Shown: positions 51,699 to 60,812, numbered from the stretch's first letter. The stretch is 64,000 nt of DNA from Streptomyces mobaraensis (GCF_020099395.1 NZ_CP083590.1:2046001-2110000), one strand, 5' to 3'. The notes: generated from the letters alone by a model not told the origin. Program-made: numbers and translations.

Positions 51699-52583
51699 TC
51701 AGGCCTGCTCGGCGTCCGCGGCCGGCTTCTCGGCCTCGGCGGCGGGAGCCTCGGCGGCGGGAGCCTCGGCGGCGGCGGCCGGGGCCTCCTCGGCAGCCTT
51801 CTTGGCGTCCCCGCCCTCGAGCAGGTCGCGCTCCCACTCGGCCAGCGGCTCGCCGGCCTTCTCGCCCGGCTTCTGGTCGCCGGTCGCGGCACCGGAACGG
51901 GCGATGAGGCCCTCGGCGACGGCGTCGGCGATCACGCGGGTGAGCAGGGTGACGGAGCGGATCGCGTCGTCGTTGCCCGGGATCTTGTAGTCGACCTCGT
52001 CGGGGTCGCAGTTGGTGTCGAGGATGGCGACGACCGGGATGCGGAGCTTGCGCGCCTCACCGACGGCGATGTGCTCCTTCTTGGTGTCCACGATCCAGAC
52101 GGCGCTGGGCACCTTCTGCATCTCGCGGATACCGCCGAGGGTCTTCTCCAGCTTGGCCTTCTCGCGGGAGAGGACCAGGAGCTCCTTCTTGGTGAGGCCG
52201 GAGGCGGCCACATCCTCGAAGTCGATGAGCTCGAGCTCCTTCAGGCGCTGCAGGCGCTTGTAGACGGTCGAGAAGTTGGTGAGCATGCCGCCCAGCCAGC
52301 GCTGGTTGACGTAGGGCATGCCGACGCGGGTCGCCTGCTCGGCGATCGCCTCCTGGGCCTGCTTCTTCGTACCGACGAACATGATGGAGCCGCCGTGCGC
52401 GACGGTCTCCTTGACGAACTCGTAGGCGCGGTCGATGTACGACAGCGACTGGAGCAGGTCGATGATGTAGATGCCGTTGCGCTCCGTGAAGATGAAACGC
52501 TTCATCTTCGGGTTCCAACGACGGGTCTGGTGACCGAAGTGGACGCCGCTCTCCAGCAGCTCCCGCATCGTGACGACGGCCAT
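51699..52583 (-). CDS. rpsB: 30S ribosomal protein S2
   Basis: A 294-residue S2. Core motifs are [58 protein letters not shown] and [27 protein letters not shown]. The C-terminal tail of about 40 residues is an Ala/Glu/Pro repeat ([18 protein letters not shown]), longer than in most bacteria but usual for Streptomyces. Start ATG at 52583. It leads rpsB-tsf. Confidence 0.97.
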   Translation of the reverse strand: MAVVTMRELLESGVHFGHQTRRWNPKMKRFIFTERNGIYIIDLLQSLSYIDRAYEFVKETVAHGGSIMFVGTKKQAQEAIAEQATRVGMPYVNQRWLGGMLTNFSTVYKRLQRLKELELIDFEDVAASGLTKKELLVLSREKAKLEKTLGGIREMQKVPSAVWIVDTKKEHIAVGEARKLRIPVVAILDTNCDPDEVDYKIPGNDDAIRSVTLLTRVIADAVAEGLIARSGAATGDQKPGEKAGEPLAEWERDLLEGGDAKKAAEEAPAAAAEAPAAEAPAAEAEKPAADAEQA

Positions 52584-52898
52584 GGCCGCGCTCCTTGTGA
52601 TACTCGGTTTCCACGGCGGCCGGGCGGCCGCCGCTCCTGACGTCCCGGAGCGTCCGCCGTGCGCCGCTCCCCACTGGGGAGCCGTTCACGGACCGAGGGA
52701 CGCGTCCACCGCGCTGCCCGGGAAGGGTCTGACGCGACGGTGGCGGGGCGTGCGAAGTCGACCCGGTGACCCGGATCGCCAAGAGAAGTGTACGGGACCG
52801 GGGAAGGGGCGGGTGACGGCGTTGTCCACAACCGGCGAGTAGTCCACAGATCCGGCTCAAGATCCCCCGGATTCCCGGGCTTCCACCACGGTGGGCGC
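52584..52898. other. rpsB leader and divergent promoter region
   Basis: This 315-bp region between rpsB (minus) and the M23 gene (plus) holds no gene. It has several short palindromes: GGCGGCCGGGCGGCCGCC near 52618 and GCTCCCCACTGGGGAGC near 52667-52683. These would fold in the rpsB 5' leader and might be an autoregulatory S2-binding structure; that is inference. Confidence 0.5.
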
Positions 52899-53573
52899 AT
52901 GTCTGCGCAAAGGATCTCGCACGCTTTTCTGACGGCGGTACTGGCCGTGATCTTGCTCGTCGGCGCGCTTCCGGCGGCGGCCGGCGGGCCGGTCCGACCG
53001 TCTCCCGCCGCACCGCCCGCCGCACCGCCCGGCGACGCAGCCCGTGCCTGGCCGGTGGGCACCCGTCCGGCCATCCCGCGCGGCTGGGAGCCGCCGGCCG
53101 TCCGCTGGGCCCGGGGCCACCGCGGGGTCGACCTGGCCGCCGCCCCCGGCGATCCGGTCCGGGCCGCCGCCGGCGGCGTCGTCTCCTTCGCGGGGACGGT
53201 CGCGGGGCGGGGGGTGGTGAGCGTGGAGCTGACGGGGACGGGTGATCCTCCGCTGCGGACGACGTACGAGCCTGTGCGGGCCGGTGTCCGCCGGGGGGAC
53301 CGGGTGGCGGCGGGGGATGTGCTGGGTGCGCTGGGCCCCGGGCCGTGGCACTGCGCCGGCGGCTGCTTGCACTGGGGACTGCTGCGGGGGCGGGAGTATC
53401 TGGATCCGTTGGGGTTGCTGCCGGGGTGGATGCTGCGGCGGGGGCCGTCGCGGTTGCTGCCCCTGTCCCTCCCTCAGAGGGGGCACCCCCATTCGCCGTT
53501 TCTTCCAGGGCTGTGCCCCCGGACCCCCGAAACCGCGCTGCGCGCGGTTGTCCTCAAACGCCGGACGGGCTGA
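52899..53573 (+). CDS. Secreted M23 (LytM) domain protein, active site incomplete
   Basis: A 224-residue protein with a signal peptide (MSAQRISHAFLTAVLAVILLVGALPAAA) and one M23 domain. The zinc ligands are kept: H74 and D78 in GHRGVD and H158 in CLHWG. The two catalytic histidines are missing: the HxH motif reads C156-L-H158, and the usual YGHL-type strand reads TYEPV (about 123-127). It therefore probably binds peptidoglycan or another hydrolase instead of cutting. The last 38 residues or so and the stop lie inside copy 3 of the palindromic element, so the C-terminus is repeat-encoded. It is divergent from rpsB, a conserved position. Confidence 0.83.
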   Translation: MSAQRISHAFLTAVLAVILLVGALPAAAGGPVRPSPAAPPAAPPGDAARAWPVGTRPAIPRGWEPPAVRWARGHRGVDLAAAPGDPVRAAAGGVVSFAGTVAGRGVVSVELTGTGDPPLRTTYEPVRAGVRRGDRVAAGDVLGALGPGPWHCAGGCLHWGLLRGREYLDPLGLLPGWMLRRGPSRLLPLSLPQRGHPHSPFLPGLCPRTPETALRAVVLKRRTG

Positions 53574-53678
53574 GTTCCAGCCCGTCCGGCGTTTGAGGAC
53601 GAGCGGCGAAGCCGCGAAAAGGGGGGCTGGGGCGTAGCCCCAGGAAACGGTGAATGGGGGTGCCCCCTCTGGGGGAGG
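53466..53678. repeat. Dispersed nested-palindrome intergenic element, copy 3 (full form)
   Basis: The core is a perfect 23-bp stem (53550-53572 with 53578-53600) around a 5-base loop. Outside it, the left end (about 53466-53505, CCCTCCCTCAGAGGGGGCAC and on) is an imperfect reverse complement of the right end (about 53642-53678, GAATGGGGGTGCCCCCTCTG and on), so the whole 213 bp is a giant nested palindrome. The M23 stop lies within. It sits between convergent genes. Confidence 0.85.
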
Positions 53679-53701
53679 GATAGGGGCACCCCACCGGGGC
53701 G

Positions 53702-54280
53702 TCAGCCCCGGACACCCCGCAGGGCCATCCCGACCGCCACGTCCGCGACTCGCCCCGGCTCGTCGACCCCAAGCTCGATCCGCCGGACGGCCGAGTCCAC
53801 GACCCCCTGCAACATCATCGCGACGAGCCGCGGCTCCTCATGCCCCAGAGCCACCAGCGCCTCGCCCACCATCGAGATCAACCCGCCATGCGCAGCCCGG
53901 ATCTTCTCCCGGGCGGCGGCGTCCAGCTCCCCCGCGGAGATCGCGACGACGGCACGATGCCGCCGGTCCCCGACCAGCGCCAGCTGCCGCCGCACATACG
54001 CCTCGATCTTCGCCTCCGGCGTATCCGCTTCCGCCATGGCGGACTCGACCTCGGCCGCCCAGACGGGGAAGTCGACGGCGCACAGCTCCTCGACGACGGC
54101 CGCCCGGGAGCGGAAGTACTCGTAGACGGAGGACCGGGCGAGTCCGGTGCGCTCGGCGAGGGCGGGGAAGGTCAGCGCTTCCGTACCGCCCTCGGACAAC
54201 AGGGAGCGGGCGGCGTCCAGCAGGGCGTCGCGCTGCATCGTCCGGTGCTCGGCCACTGAGGCCGCTCGAATCCTGGGCAC
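53702..54280 (-). CDS. TetR/AcrR-family transcriptional regulator
   Basis: A 192-residue TetR-family protein. The N-terminal DNA-binding domain is RDALLDAARSLLSEGGTEALTFPALAERTGLARSSVYEYFRSRAAVVEELC, with the TetR helix-turn-helix at about 38-57. The C-terminal ligand domain has EAKIEAYVRRQLALVGDRRHRAVVAIS. The ligand and targets are unknown. The start is GTG at 54280; a GTG at codon 9 is possible. It lies between whiG and the M23 gene. Confidence 0.92.
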   Translation of the reverse strand: MPRIRAASVAEHRTMQRDALLDAARSLLSEGGTEALTFPALAERTGLARSSVYEYFRSRAAVVEELCAVDFPVWAAEVESAMAEADTPEAKIEAYVRRQLALVGDRRHRAVVAISAGELDAAAREKIRAAHGGLISMVGEALVALGHEEPRLVAMMLQGVVDSAVRRIELGVDEPGRVADVAVGMALRGVRG

Positions 54281-54375
54281 GGTTCCACTTTACGGACCTG
54301 GGAGGAAAGAGACGAGGTCGGAGCGGCGACTCGACGCCGGGACCGGCCCGGCCCCGGCCGCCCCCGGCCCGTCCC

Positions 54376-55212
54376 TCAGCGGCCCACGTCCGCGAGCTTG
54401 GCCCGCAGCTGGAGCACCGACTTGGTGTGGATCTGACTGACCCGGCTCTCGGTGACACCGAGCACCTGGCCGATCTCGGCGAGGGTGAGCCCCTCGTAGT
54501 AGTAGAGGGTGACCACCGTCTTCTCCCGTTCCGGGAGGGTGTTGACGGCCCGGGCGAGCAGCCGGCGGAGTTCGTGGTCCTCGGCGACCTCGACGGGGTC
54601 GTCGGCCGCCGTGTCCTCCAGGGTGTCCATCAGGCTGAGCCGGTCGCCGCCCTCGCCCCCGACGTGCAGCAGCTCCTCCAGGGCGACGACGTTCGCCAGG
54701 GACAACTGGCTGAAGACGGTGTGCAGTTCCTCGAGGGGGATGCCCATTTCGGCGGCCACCTCCGCCTCGGAGGGCGTCCGGTGGAGGGTGGCCTCCAGAG
54801 TGGCGTAGGCACGCTCCACGGCCCGTGCCTTCTGCCGGACGGACCGGGGGATCCAGTCCAGCGCCCGCAGTTCGTCGATCATCGCGCCCCGGATGCGGGT
54901 GATCGCGTAGGTCTCGAACTTGATGGAGCGGGCGGGGTCGAACTTCTCGATCGCGTCGATCAGTCCGAAGATCCCGGACGAGACGAAGTCCGCCTGCTCC
55001 ACATTGGACGGCAGCCCGACGCTGACCCGTCCCGCCACGTACTTCACCAGCGGTGAGTAGTGGAGGATCAGCTGCTCCCGCAGCCTTTCGTCACCCGACG
55101 CCTTGTACGAGCGCCACAGCTCGTCGAGGGTCGAGGGTGCGGGCGGGCGGGCGGCGCCGCGCGCCGCGGGCGGCGCCGCCGCGCGGTCCGATCCGGAGGG
55201 TTGCTGGGGCAT
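54376..55212 (-). CDS. whiG: RNA polymerase sigma factor WhiG
   Basis: A 278-residue FliA/WhiG-type sigma-28 family factor that starts sporulation in Streptomyces aerial hyphae. Region 2 has [46 protein letters not shown] and [28 protein letters not shown]. Region 3 has [14 protein letters not shown]. Region 4 has [48 protein letters not shown]. The first 25 residues are Pro/Ala-rich. Known control by an anti-sigma factor and c-di-GMP in Streptomyces is family knowledge, not visible here. Confidence 0.97.
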   Translation of the reverse strand: MPQQPSGSDRAAAPPAARGAARPPAPSTLDELWRSYKASGDERLREQLILHYSPLVKYVAGRVSVGLPSNVEQADFVSSGIFGLIDAIEKFDPARSIKFETYAITRIRGAMIDELRALDWIPRSVRQKARAVERAYATLEATLHRTPSEAEVAAEMGIPLEELHTVFSQLSLANVVALEELLHVGGEGGDRLSLMDTLEDTAADDPVEVAEDHELRRLLARAVNTLPEREKTVVTLYYYEGLTLAEIGQVLGVTESRVSQIHTKSVLQLRAKLADVGR

Positions 55213-55507
55213 TCGTCGTCTTGAGCCGTTCTGCTGTGACGTGGATCAGGTGCGACAGGATCCATCCGCATGGCCGGAATCCCGTGAGCGTAGCGTGACC
55301 GGCGCGCTGCGGGGAGCGACCGTGTCCCGCGGGCCCGTTCGGCGGTCCGCACGGCCACCGGCCGAGAGCACAGCCACCGGCCGTGCTCTCGGCCGACGGC
55401 CGTGCCCCGGGACCGTGCGGGGCCCGGCGGAGGCGCGGCCCGGCGCCGCCGGGGTCACCGCGGTCTTGGCGGTCATGTCCTTAACCCTTTCACCCGATCG
55501 CCCCAGG

Positions 55508-56824
55508 TCAAGAACCGCCTCGCCGCATGGAGGGGCGCCGTCCGAGGGGCTTGGAGGGGACGGATGTTGACGCCCGCGCGACCGGGCGCCAGTGGTCGCC
55601 CCGGCGTGCGACGAAGCCCAGGCCGTGCAGTTCGTAGAGCCTGCCGAGCGTGGTGTCCCTGCTCAGCCCGGCGTTGAGGGCGATCCGGGCGGTGTCGCCG
55701 CCGGAGCCGGGGACGGCTTCCAGGACGGCCGCCGTCTGAGGGGCGAGCAGGTCCCGGGGGACGGCGGGCCCCCGGCGTTCGGGCGCCAGCTCCCCTATGG
55801 CGCCCACCAGTTCGGCGACCTCGTCCGCGTCGGTCACCAGTGTGGCGCCCTCGCGCAGCAGTTCGTGCACGCCGGCCGAGAGGCCGGAGGTGACCGGGCC
55901 CGGGATGCCCATCGTGTGCCGGCCCAACGCCCGCGCGCGCCGCGCCGTGACGAGCGAACCGCTGCGGTACTCCGCCTCCACGACGACCGTGCCCCGGGTG
56001 AGGGCGGCGATGACCCGGTTCCGCAGGACGAACCGGCCGCGGGTGGGATGACCGCCCGGCGGCAGTTCGGCGAGGACGAGGCCCTGTTCCGCTATCCGGC
56101 CGAGCAGTTGGGCGTGGCCGCGCGGGTAGGGCACATCCACTCCGCAGGCCAGGACGGCCGCGGTCGCCCCGCCGGCGGCGAGCGCCCCGCGGTGGGCCGC
56201 GCCGTCGACCCCGTACGCGGCGCCGGAGACGACCACCCAGCCGCGCTCGGCGAGCCCGGCACCGAGGACGGCGGCCATGTGCGAGCCGTAGTCGCTGCAC
56301 GCCCGGGCGCCCACCACGGCCACGGAACGCAGCGCCCACAGCCGGAGGTCGGCGGGCCCCCGCACCCAGAGGCCGAGCGGCCGGGCGTCCCCGAGGTCGT
56401 CGAGCTGGGTCGGCCACTCGGGCTCGCCGGGACAGACGAACCGCCCGCCGAGCCGGGCCACGGCGGCGAGGTCGCCCGCCGGGTCGAGCGCGGCGGCCCG
56501 GGCCCGGCACCCGGCCAGCCGCTCGCTCCTGGCCCCCTTGGGCGGCGGCCCGTCCCCGAGGAGTCCGCGCACGAGGGCGGGGGCGCCCCACTCCCGCAGC
56601 CAGCGGCCCACGACCTCGTCCCCGGGCTCGGTGAGCCGCGTCAACGCGACCCGGGCCAGCCGCTCCTCGTCGCCCACGGCCCCGCGGCCGGCAACGGCCC
56701 CGGCAGCGGCACCGGCGTCCGTACCGTTGGCGGTGGCCGTCCGTGCGCCCGCCTGTCCACCGGCCGCCACCCCGGCGGTCAAGCCGACTTCACCGGCTTC
56801 GGCACCGTCCCGCACCCCCGTCAC
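55508..56824 (-). CDS. dprA: DNA processing protein DprA/Smf
   Basis: A 438-residue DprA-family protein, which in transformable bacteria loads RecA on single-stranded DNA. The Rossmann-like core has VAVVGARACSDYG, VVSGAAYGVDGAAHRGAL, LACGVDVPYPRGHAQL, GRFVLRNRVIAAL and EYRSGSLVTARRARALGR. A C-terminal winged helix has TARIALNAGLSRDTTLGRLYELHGLGFVARRGDHW. The first 55 residues or so are low in complexity. Start GTG at 56824 overlaps the comM stop (GTGA). Natural competence is not established for Streptomyces. Confidence 0.93.
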   Translation of the reverse strand: MTGVRDGAEAGEVGLTAGVAAGGQAGARTATANGTDAGAAAGAVAGRGAVGDEERLARVALTRLTEPGDEVVGRWLREWGAPALVRGLLGDGPPPKGARSERLAGCRARAAALDPAGDLAAVARLGGRFVCPGEPEWPTQLDDLGDARPLGLWVRGPADLRLWALRSVAVVGARACSDYGSHMAAVLGAGLAERGWVVVSGAAYGVDGAAHRGALAAGGATAAVLACGVDVPYPRGHAQLLGRIAEQGLVLAELPPGGHPTRGRFVLRNRVIAALTRGTVVVEAEYRSGSLVTARRARALGRHTMGIPGPVTSGLSAGVHELLREGATLVTDADEVAELVGAIGELAPERRGPAVPRDLLAPQTAAVLEAVPGSGGDTARIALNAGLSRDTTLGRLYELHGLGFVARRGDHWRPVARASTSVPSKPLGRRPSMRRGGS

Positions 56825-58458
56825 AGCAGCCCCCCGGCCTCGGCCCCGGCCCCGGCCGCCACAGCACCCCGCCGGACGCCGGTGCGCAGTTCGAGCGCCT
56901 GGCGGACGTCGTCCGCCGACGGCCGGGCGTGGCCCGCGAGGTCCGCGACGGTCCAGGCGACCCTGAGCACCCGGTCCAGCCCGCGCGCGGTGAGCAGGCC
57001 GCGTTCCATGTCCCGTTCGGCGTCCCGCAGGGCTTCCGGCTCGACGAGCCAGCGGGTGCGCAGTTCGTGCCCCGGGACCTCGCTGTTGGTGCGCCAGGGC
57101 GTGCCCGCGTACCGCGCGGCGGCCCGTTCGCGGGCGGCCCGCACCCGGGCGCCGACCGTCGCGGAGCTCTCGGCGCCCGGGCCGAGCCCCACCAGCTCCG
57201 CGCGGGCCACCGGTTCGACGGTCACCCGGAGGTCGACCCGGTCGAGCAACGGCCCGGAGAGGCGGGCCAGATAGCGCCGTACGGTCCTGGGCGCGCAGTC
57301 GCAGCCGTCCCCGCCGAGCCCGTGCCGACCGCACGGGCAGGGGTTGGCGGCCAGAGCCAGCAGGAACCGGGCCGGGAGCCGCATCACCCCGCCCGAGCGG
57401 GCCACCACCACATGCCCGGACTCCAGCGGCTGCCGCAGGGCGTCCAGGACACGAGGGGAGCATTCGGGCGCCTCGTCCAGGAACAAGATCCCATGGTGAG
57501 CCAGCGACACCGCGCCCGGCCGGGGCATCCCCGAACCCCCGCCGACCAACGAGGCCATCGAGGCCGAGTGGTGCGGTGCGCAGTAGGGCGGCCGGTCGAT
57601 CAGCGGCTGCCCGGCCGGGAGCGTGCCCGCCACCGAGTGGACCGCCGTGACCTCCAGCGACTCCTCCGGGGTGAGCGGCGGCAGCAGGCCGGGCAGCCGC
57701 TCGGCGAGCATGGTCTTGCCCGCGCCCGGCGGACCCAGCAGGAACAGGTGGTGCCGCCCGGCGGCGGACACCTCCAGCGCCCGGCGCGCCCGCCGCTGGC
57801 CCGCGACCTCGGCGAGGTCGGGCGTATGCCCGTCGTGCCCGTGGGAAGCCACGCCCATGCCCTGGCCCGCGCCGGGCACCGCCAGCCCGGCGAGCAACGG
57901 GTCGGGGCGGCCGTCCCGTTCGGGGTCCGCCTCCTCGGGCACGGGCTCGTCGGTGAGGACGGCCACCAGCTGGCGCAGGCTGCGTACCCCGAGCACCGCG
58001 ACGCCGGGCACCAGCGCCGCCTCGGCGGCGGTGCGCTCGGGGACGACGACCTGCCGGTACCCGGCGTCCGCCGCCGCGAGCACGGCCGGCAGGACGCCCC
58101 GCACCGGGCGGACCCGGCCGTCGAGGCCCAGTTCCCCGATCATCACCAGGTCGGCGATCCGCCGCGGGTCGATGCGCTCGGCGGCGCCCAGCACCGCACA
58201 GGCGACGGCCAGGTCGAAGCCGCTGCCGCCCTTCGGAACGGACGCGGGGCTCAGCCCCACCGTCAGCTTCCGCTGCGGCCACTCGCCGCCCGAATTGGAG
58301 ATGGCGGCGCGGACCCGATCCCGGCTCTCGGAGAGGCTCTTGTCGGGCAGCCCGACGAGGGTGAAGGCGGCGACGCCCGGTTCGAGGTCGGCCTGGACCT
58401 CGACGACCACCCCTTCCACCCCGACCAGGGCGACCGAGCACGTACGGGCGAAGCCCAT
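56821..58458 (-). CDS. comM: YifB/ComM-family Mg chelatase-like AAA+ ATPase
   Basis: A 545-residue AAA+ protein of the YifB/ComM family; ComM is a hexameric helicase that promotes branch migration during transformation. An N-terminal ChlI/Lon-like domain ([33 protein letters not shown]) is followed by Walker A GPPGAGKT at 242-249, Walker B ILFLDEAPE, the cysteine-rich FLLALAANPCPCG...GDGCDCAPRTVRRYLARLSGPLLDRVDL and the C-terminal lid. Start ATG at 58458 overlaps the yraN stop. Conserved yraN-comM-dprA block. Confidence 0.95.
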   Translation of the reverse strand: MGFARTCSVALVGVEGVVVEVQADLEPGVAAFTLVGLPDKSLSESRDRVRAAISNSGGEWPQRKLTVGLSPASVPKGGSGFDLAVACAVLGAAERIDPRRIADLVMIGELGLDGRVRPVRGVLPAVLAAADAGYRQVVVPERTAAEAALVPGVAVLGVRSLRQLVAVLTDEPVPEEADPERDGRPDPLLAGLAVPGAGQGMGVASHGHDGHTPDLAEVAGQRRARRALEVSAAGRHHLFLLGPPGAGKTMLAERLPGLLPPLTPEESLEVTAVHSVAGTLPAGQPLIDRPPYCAPHHSASMASLVGGGSGMPRPGAVSLAHHGILFLDEAPECSPRVLDALRQPLESGHVVVARSGGVMRLPARFLLALAANPCPCGRHGLGGDGCDCAPRTVRRYLARLSGPLLDRVDLRVTVEPVARAELVGLGPGAESSATVGARVRAARERAAARYAGTPWRTNSEVPGHELRTRWLVEPEALRDAERDMERGLLTARGLDRVLRVAWTVADLAGHARPSADDVRQALELRTGVRRGAVAAGAGAEAGGLL

Positions 58459-58817
58459 CACGCCACCCCCCTGACGTGCTGCACCTCGGGAGCGCCCCGC
58501 TCCGGGAGCACCACGCCGACCAGGTCGATGCGCACCCCACCCGGGGGCGGGCCGCCGTACCGCTCCAGCCAGCGCCCCGCGAGCCGGCGCAGCCGCTCGG
58601 CCTTGACGGCCGTGAGGGCCGCCATCGGGTGCTGGTAGGCACCCGCCCTGCGGGTCTTCACCTCGCACACGACCAGCGCGTCCCGGTCGTGCGCCACCAC
58701 GTCGATCTCGCCCTCGCGGCAGCGCCAGTTGCGGGCCAGCACCGTCATCCCGGCCTCCGTCAGCCGGCGTACCGCCAGGTCCTCCCCGTAGCGCCCCAGC
58801 GCCCGTCGCGCGTCCAT
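58458..58817 (-). CDS. yraN: YraN family (UPF0102) nuclease-like protein
   Basis: A 119-residue UPF0102 protein with a restriction-endonuclease-like fold. Motifs are [41 protein letters not shown] (the G-E-D and E-I-D residues) and [32 protein letters not shown] (E-x-K). Length is typical. The start was set at ATG 58817 with GGGAGGTG 6-8 bases upstream; a GTG three codons earlier is too close to that site. It is coupled to comM by a TGATG overlap. Confidence 0.93.
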   Translation of the reverse strand: MDARRALGRYGEDLAVRRLTEAGMTVLARNWRCREGEIDVVAHDRDALVVCEVKTRRAGAYQHPMAALTAVKAERLRRLAGRWLERYGGPPPGGVRIDLVGVVLPERGAPEVQHVRGVA

Positions 58818-58910
58818 CCGCACCACCTCCCGGGACCGACGGTGCGGCCTCCGGGCGGAAGTGGGGGATCTTGGTCGAATCCTGTGGACAACCCGCCGGT
58901 TGTGGAGAAC

Positions 58911-59219
58911 TCAGCCACTCGGAAGGTCGAGATCGCTCTTGTTGAGCTCCTCGATGTTGACGTCCTTGAACGTCAGGACCCGCACCTGTTTGACGAAGCG
59001 GGCGGGCCGGTACATGTCCCAGACCCACGCGTCCGCCATCGAGACCTCGAAGAAGACCTCGCCCTGGACGGAGTGGACCTGCATCTCGTAGTCGTTGGTC
59101 AGGTAGAAGCGCCGCTCGGTCTCGATCACGTATTTGAACAGACCGACGACGTCGCGGTACTCCCGGTAGAGCTTCAGCTCCATCTCGGTCTCGTACTTCT
59201 CGAGGTCCTCGGCGCTCAT
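58911..59219 (-). CDS. DUF2469 protein
   Basis: A 102-residue protein of the actinobacterial DUF2469 family, highly conserved and of unknown function. Its typical sequence is MSAEDLEKYETEMELKLYREYRDVVGLFKYVIETERRFYLTNDYE, then VFFEVSMADAWVWDMYRP and FVKQVRVLTFKDVNIEELNK. The start ATG at 59219 has AAGGGGAA upstream. It lies between yraN and the NUDIX gene, a conserved order. Confidence 0.93.
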   Translation of the reverse strand: MSAEDLEKYETEMELKLYREYRDVVGLFKYVIETERRFYLTNDYEMQVHSVQGEVFFEVSMADAWVWDMYRPARFVKQVRVLTFKDVNIEELNKSDLDLPSG

Positions 59220-59258
59220 GGCATGTTCCCCTTCAGCCGTGCGTCCCCCCATTGTGCG

Positions 59259-59765
59259 TCAGGCGCGTTCCGTCTCCAGGCGCACCGGCACCTGCGGGGG
59301 ACCGTCTCGGAGCAGCGTGCTCAGCAGCTCGGCGAGCCTGGTCGGATACACCGTCTCATGGGTGGCGAGGAGTTCACCGCAGGTCCACCAGCGGAGTCCG
59401 GTCACACTGCGGCGTTCCAGCTCCGTCCCGCCGCCGGTCCAGGAGCCCATCTGCCGGGTACGGGCCAGGTAGTAGCGCTCCTCCTGGTCCCACCGGCGGC
59501 CGTCGAAGGGGAACGAGCAGGTGCGCCGCCACAGCGGCGGGCCGAGCTCGATCTCCGTGATCCCGGTCTCCTCGGCGAGCTCGCGGCGGGCCGCCGCCTC
59601 CCAGTCCTCGTCACCCTCCAGTCCGCCGCCCGGGGTGAACCACCAGGTCCGCCCGGGGTCGGCGGGTTCGAAGCCGTGCAGCAGCAGGATCCGGTCCCGG
59701 GCGTCGAGCAGGACGACGCGGGCCGCCCGCCGCCGGGCTTCCCCGGTCCGTGCCGCGTCAGCCAT
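59259..59765 (-). CDS. NUDIX hydrolase
   Basis: A 168-residue NUDIX-family pyrophosphohydrolase. The Nudix box is GGGLEGDEDWEAAARRELAEETGI (G-x5-E-x7-REUxEExGU), fully conserved. The substrate is unknown. Its start overlaps the end of sipZ by 8 bp. In S. lividans sipZ is reported to head an operon with a mutT-like gene, which this would be. Confidence 0.92.
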   Translation of the reverse strand: MADAARTGEARRRAARVVLLDARDRILLLHGFEPADPGRTWWFTPGGGLEGDEDWEAAARRELAEETGITEIELGPPLWRRTCSFPFDGRRWDQEERYYLARTRQMGSWTGGGTELERRSVTGLRWWTCGELLATHETVYPTRLAELLSTLLRDGPPQVPVRLETERA

Positions 59766-60573
59766 GGGGCGCCACCGCCTTCCCTGTCCCGCCGGAGGAC
59801 CCGCCCGAAGTCCCGCCGGAAGCGCCGCCGGAAGACCCGCCCGAAGCCGTCCGCCGCGTCAGCAGGCGGGCGAGCGGGCCGTACGCCGCACCTACCAGGA
59901 TGAGCGCCGCGCCCACCACGACGGCGATGGCCAGCAGGCGCACGGGCCCGGGCCGCGACGTGCCGCCCGGCAGGGCGTCGAACGCGGCGGGGCGGGACAG
60001 CACGCCCAGGTCACCGGCCGGCCAGAGCACGGCGTCCACCCGCGCGCTCACCGCGTCGCGCGGGATCGCGCCCTGGTCCTTGCCCAGGTGGGAGCGGGAG
60101 TCGACGGAGTCGGCGCGGTGGTCGCCGAGCAGGAACAGCTCCCCCTTGGGTACGGTGGCCGAGAAACCGCCGGCGGCCGGGCCGAAAGCGCCGGAGGCCG
60201 GGCCGCCACCGTGCAGATACGGTTCTTCGACGGGGGTGCCGTTGATCGTCATCCGCCCCTGCCGGTCGCAGCAGGCGACGGTGTCACCGCCGACCCCCAC
60301 CACGCGTTTGACCATGGCCATGTCGCCCCACACCTTGTCGTGGAAGACGACGACATCGCCGCGCCGGACGTCGTCCCCGTCGATCCGCTGGGCGAGGACG
60401 CGCGCGCCGCGGGCGATGGTCGGCGCCATGGAGTCGGTGGGGACGGTGTACGGCTTGTAGACGAGGGCCGCCCACGCGAAGCCGCCGAGGAAGAGGACGG
60501 CGCCGAGGGCCACGGCGATCCCGGACACCAGCCTGCCGGCACGTCCCGGACCACCGCGTTCCGCTCCGCCCAT
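59758..60573 (-). CDS. sipZ: Type I signal peptidase (SipZ-like)
   Basis: A 271-residue S26 signal peptidase. One N-terminal membrane segment (about 15-40) is followed by box B PTDSMAPTI with the catalytic Ser48, RGDVVVFHD, box D MVKRVVGVGGD with the catalytic Lys89, and box E LFLLGDHRADSVDSR. A second hydrophobic segment near the C-terminus (VRLLAIAVVVGAALILVGAAYG) gives a second membrane anchor. The tail is a Ser/Gly repeat (SGGSSGGASGGTSGG). The start at ATG 60573 has GGGTGGGGGA upstream. It removes signal peptides from exported proteins. Confidence 0.92.
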   Translation of the reverse strand: MGGAERGGPGRAGRLVSGIAVALGAVLFLGGFAWAALVYKPYTVPTDSMAPTIARGARVLAQRIDGDDVRRGDVVVFHDKVWGDMAMVKRVVGVGGDTVACCDRQGRMTINGTPVEEPYLHGGGPASGAFGPAAGGFSATVPKGELFLLGDHRADSVDSRSHLGKDQGAIPRDAVSARVDAVLWPAGDLGVLSRPAAFDALPGGTSRPGPVRLLAIAVVVGAALILVGAAYGPLARLLTRRTASGGSSGGASGGTSGGSSGGTGKAVAPHG

Positions 60574-60812
60574 CGCGTCCCCCACCCGTAGAAGATCCGC
60601 TCCCCGCGCCGGGGCATGAAATCGCACCCTACCCGCGGTACGGGAGCGGCGTCAGCCCTCCCGTACCGCGGGCCGGAGAGGACGGACGGGCTGCCGGCAT
60701 GCGGGCGGCCCGACGGCTTGAACACACCGTCAACCCGGAGGCCGCAACACGCCGTCAGCCCCGGAGACCGGAACACGCGAACACCCGCCAGTCCCGGGAC
60801 CGGAACGCGCCG

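Noticed and set aside
56838..58642. Very long reading frame in the dprA frame extending upstream through comM
   Set aside because: The dprA protein part begins at GTG 56824; the upstream portion is an out-of-frame reading of comM.
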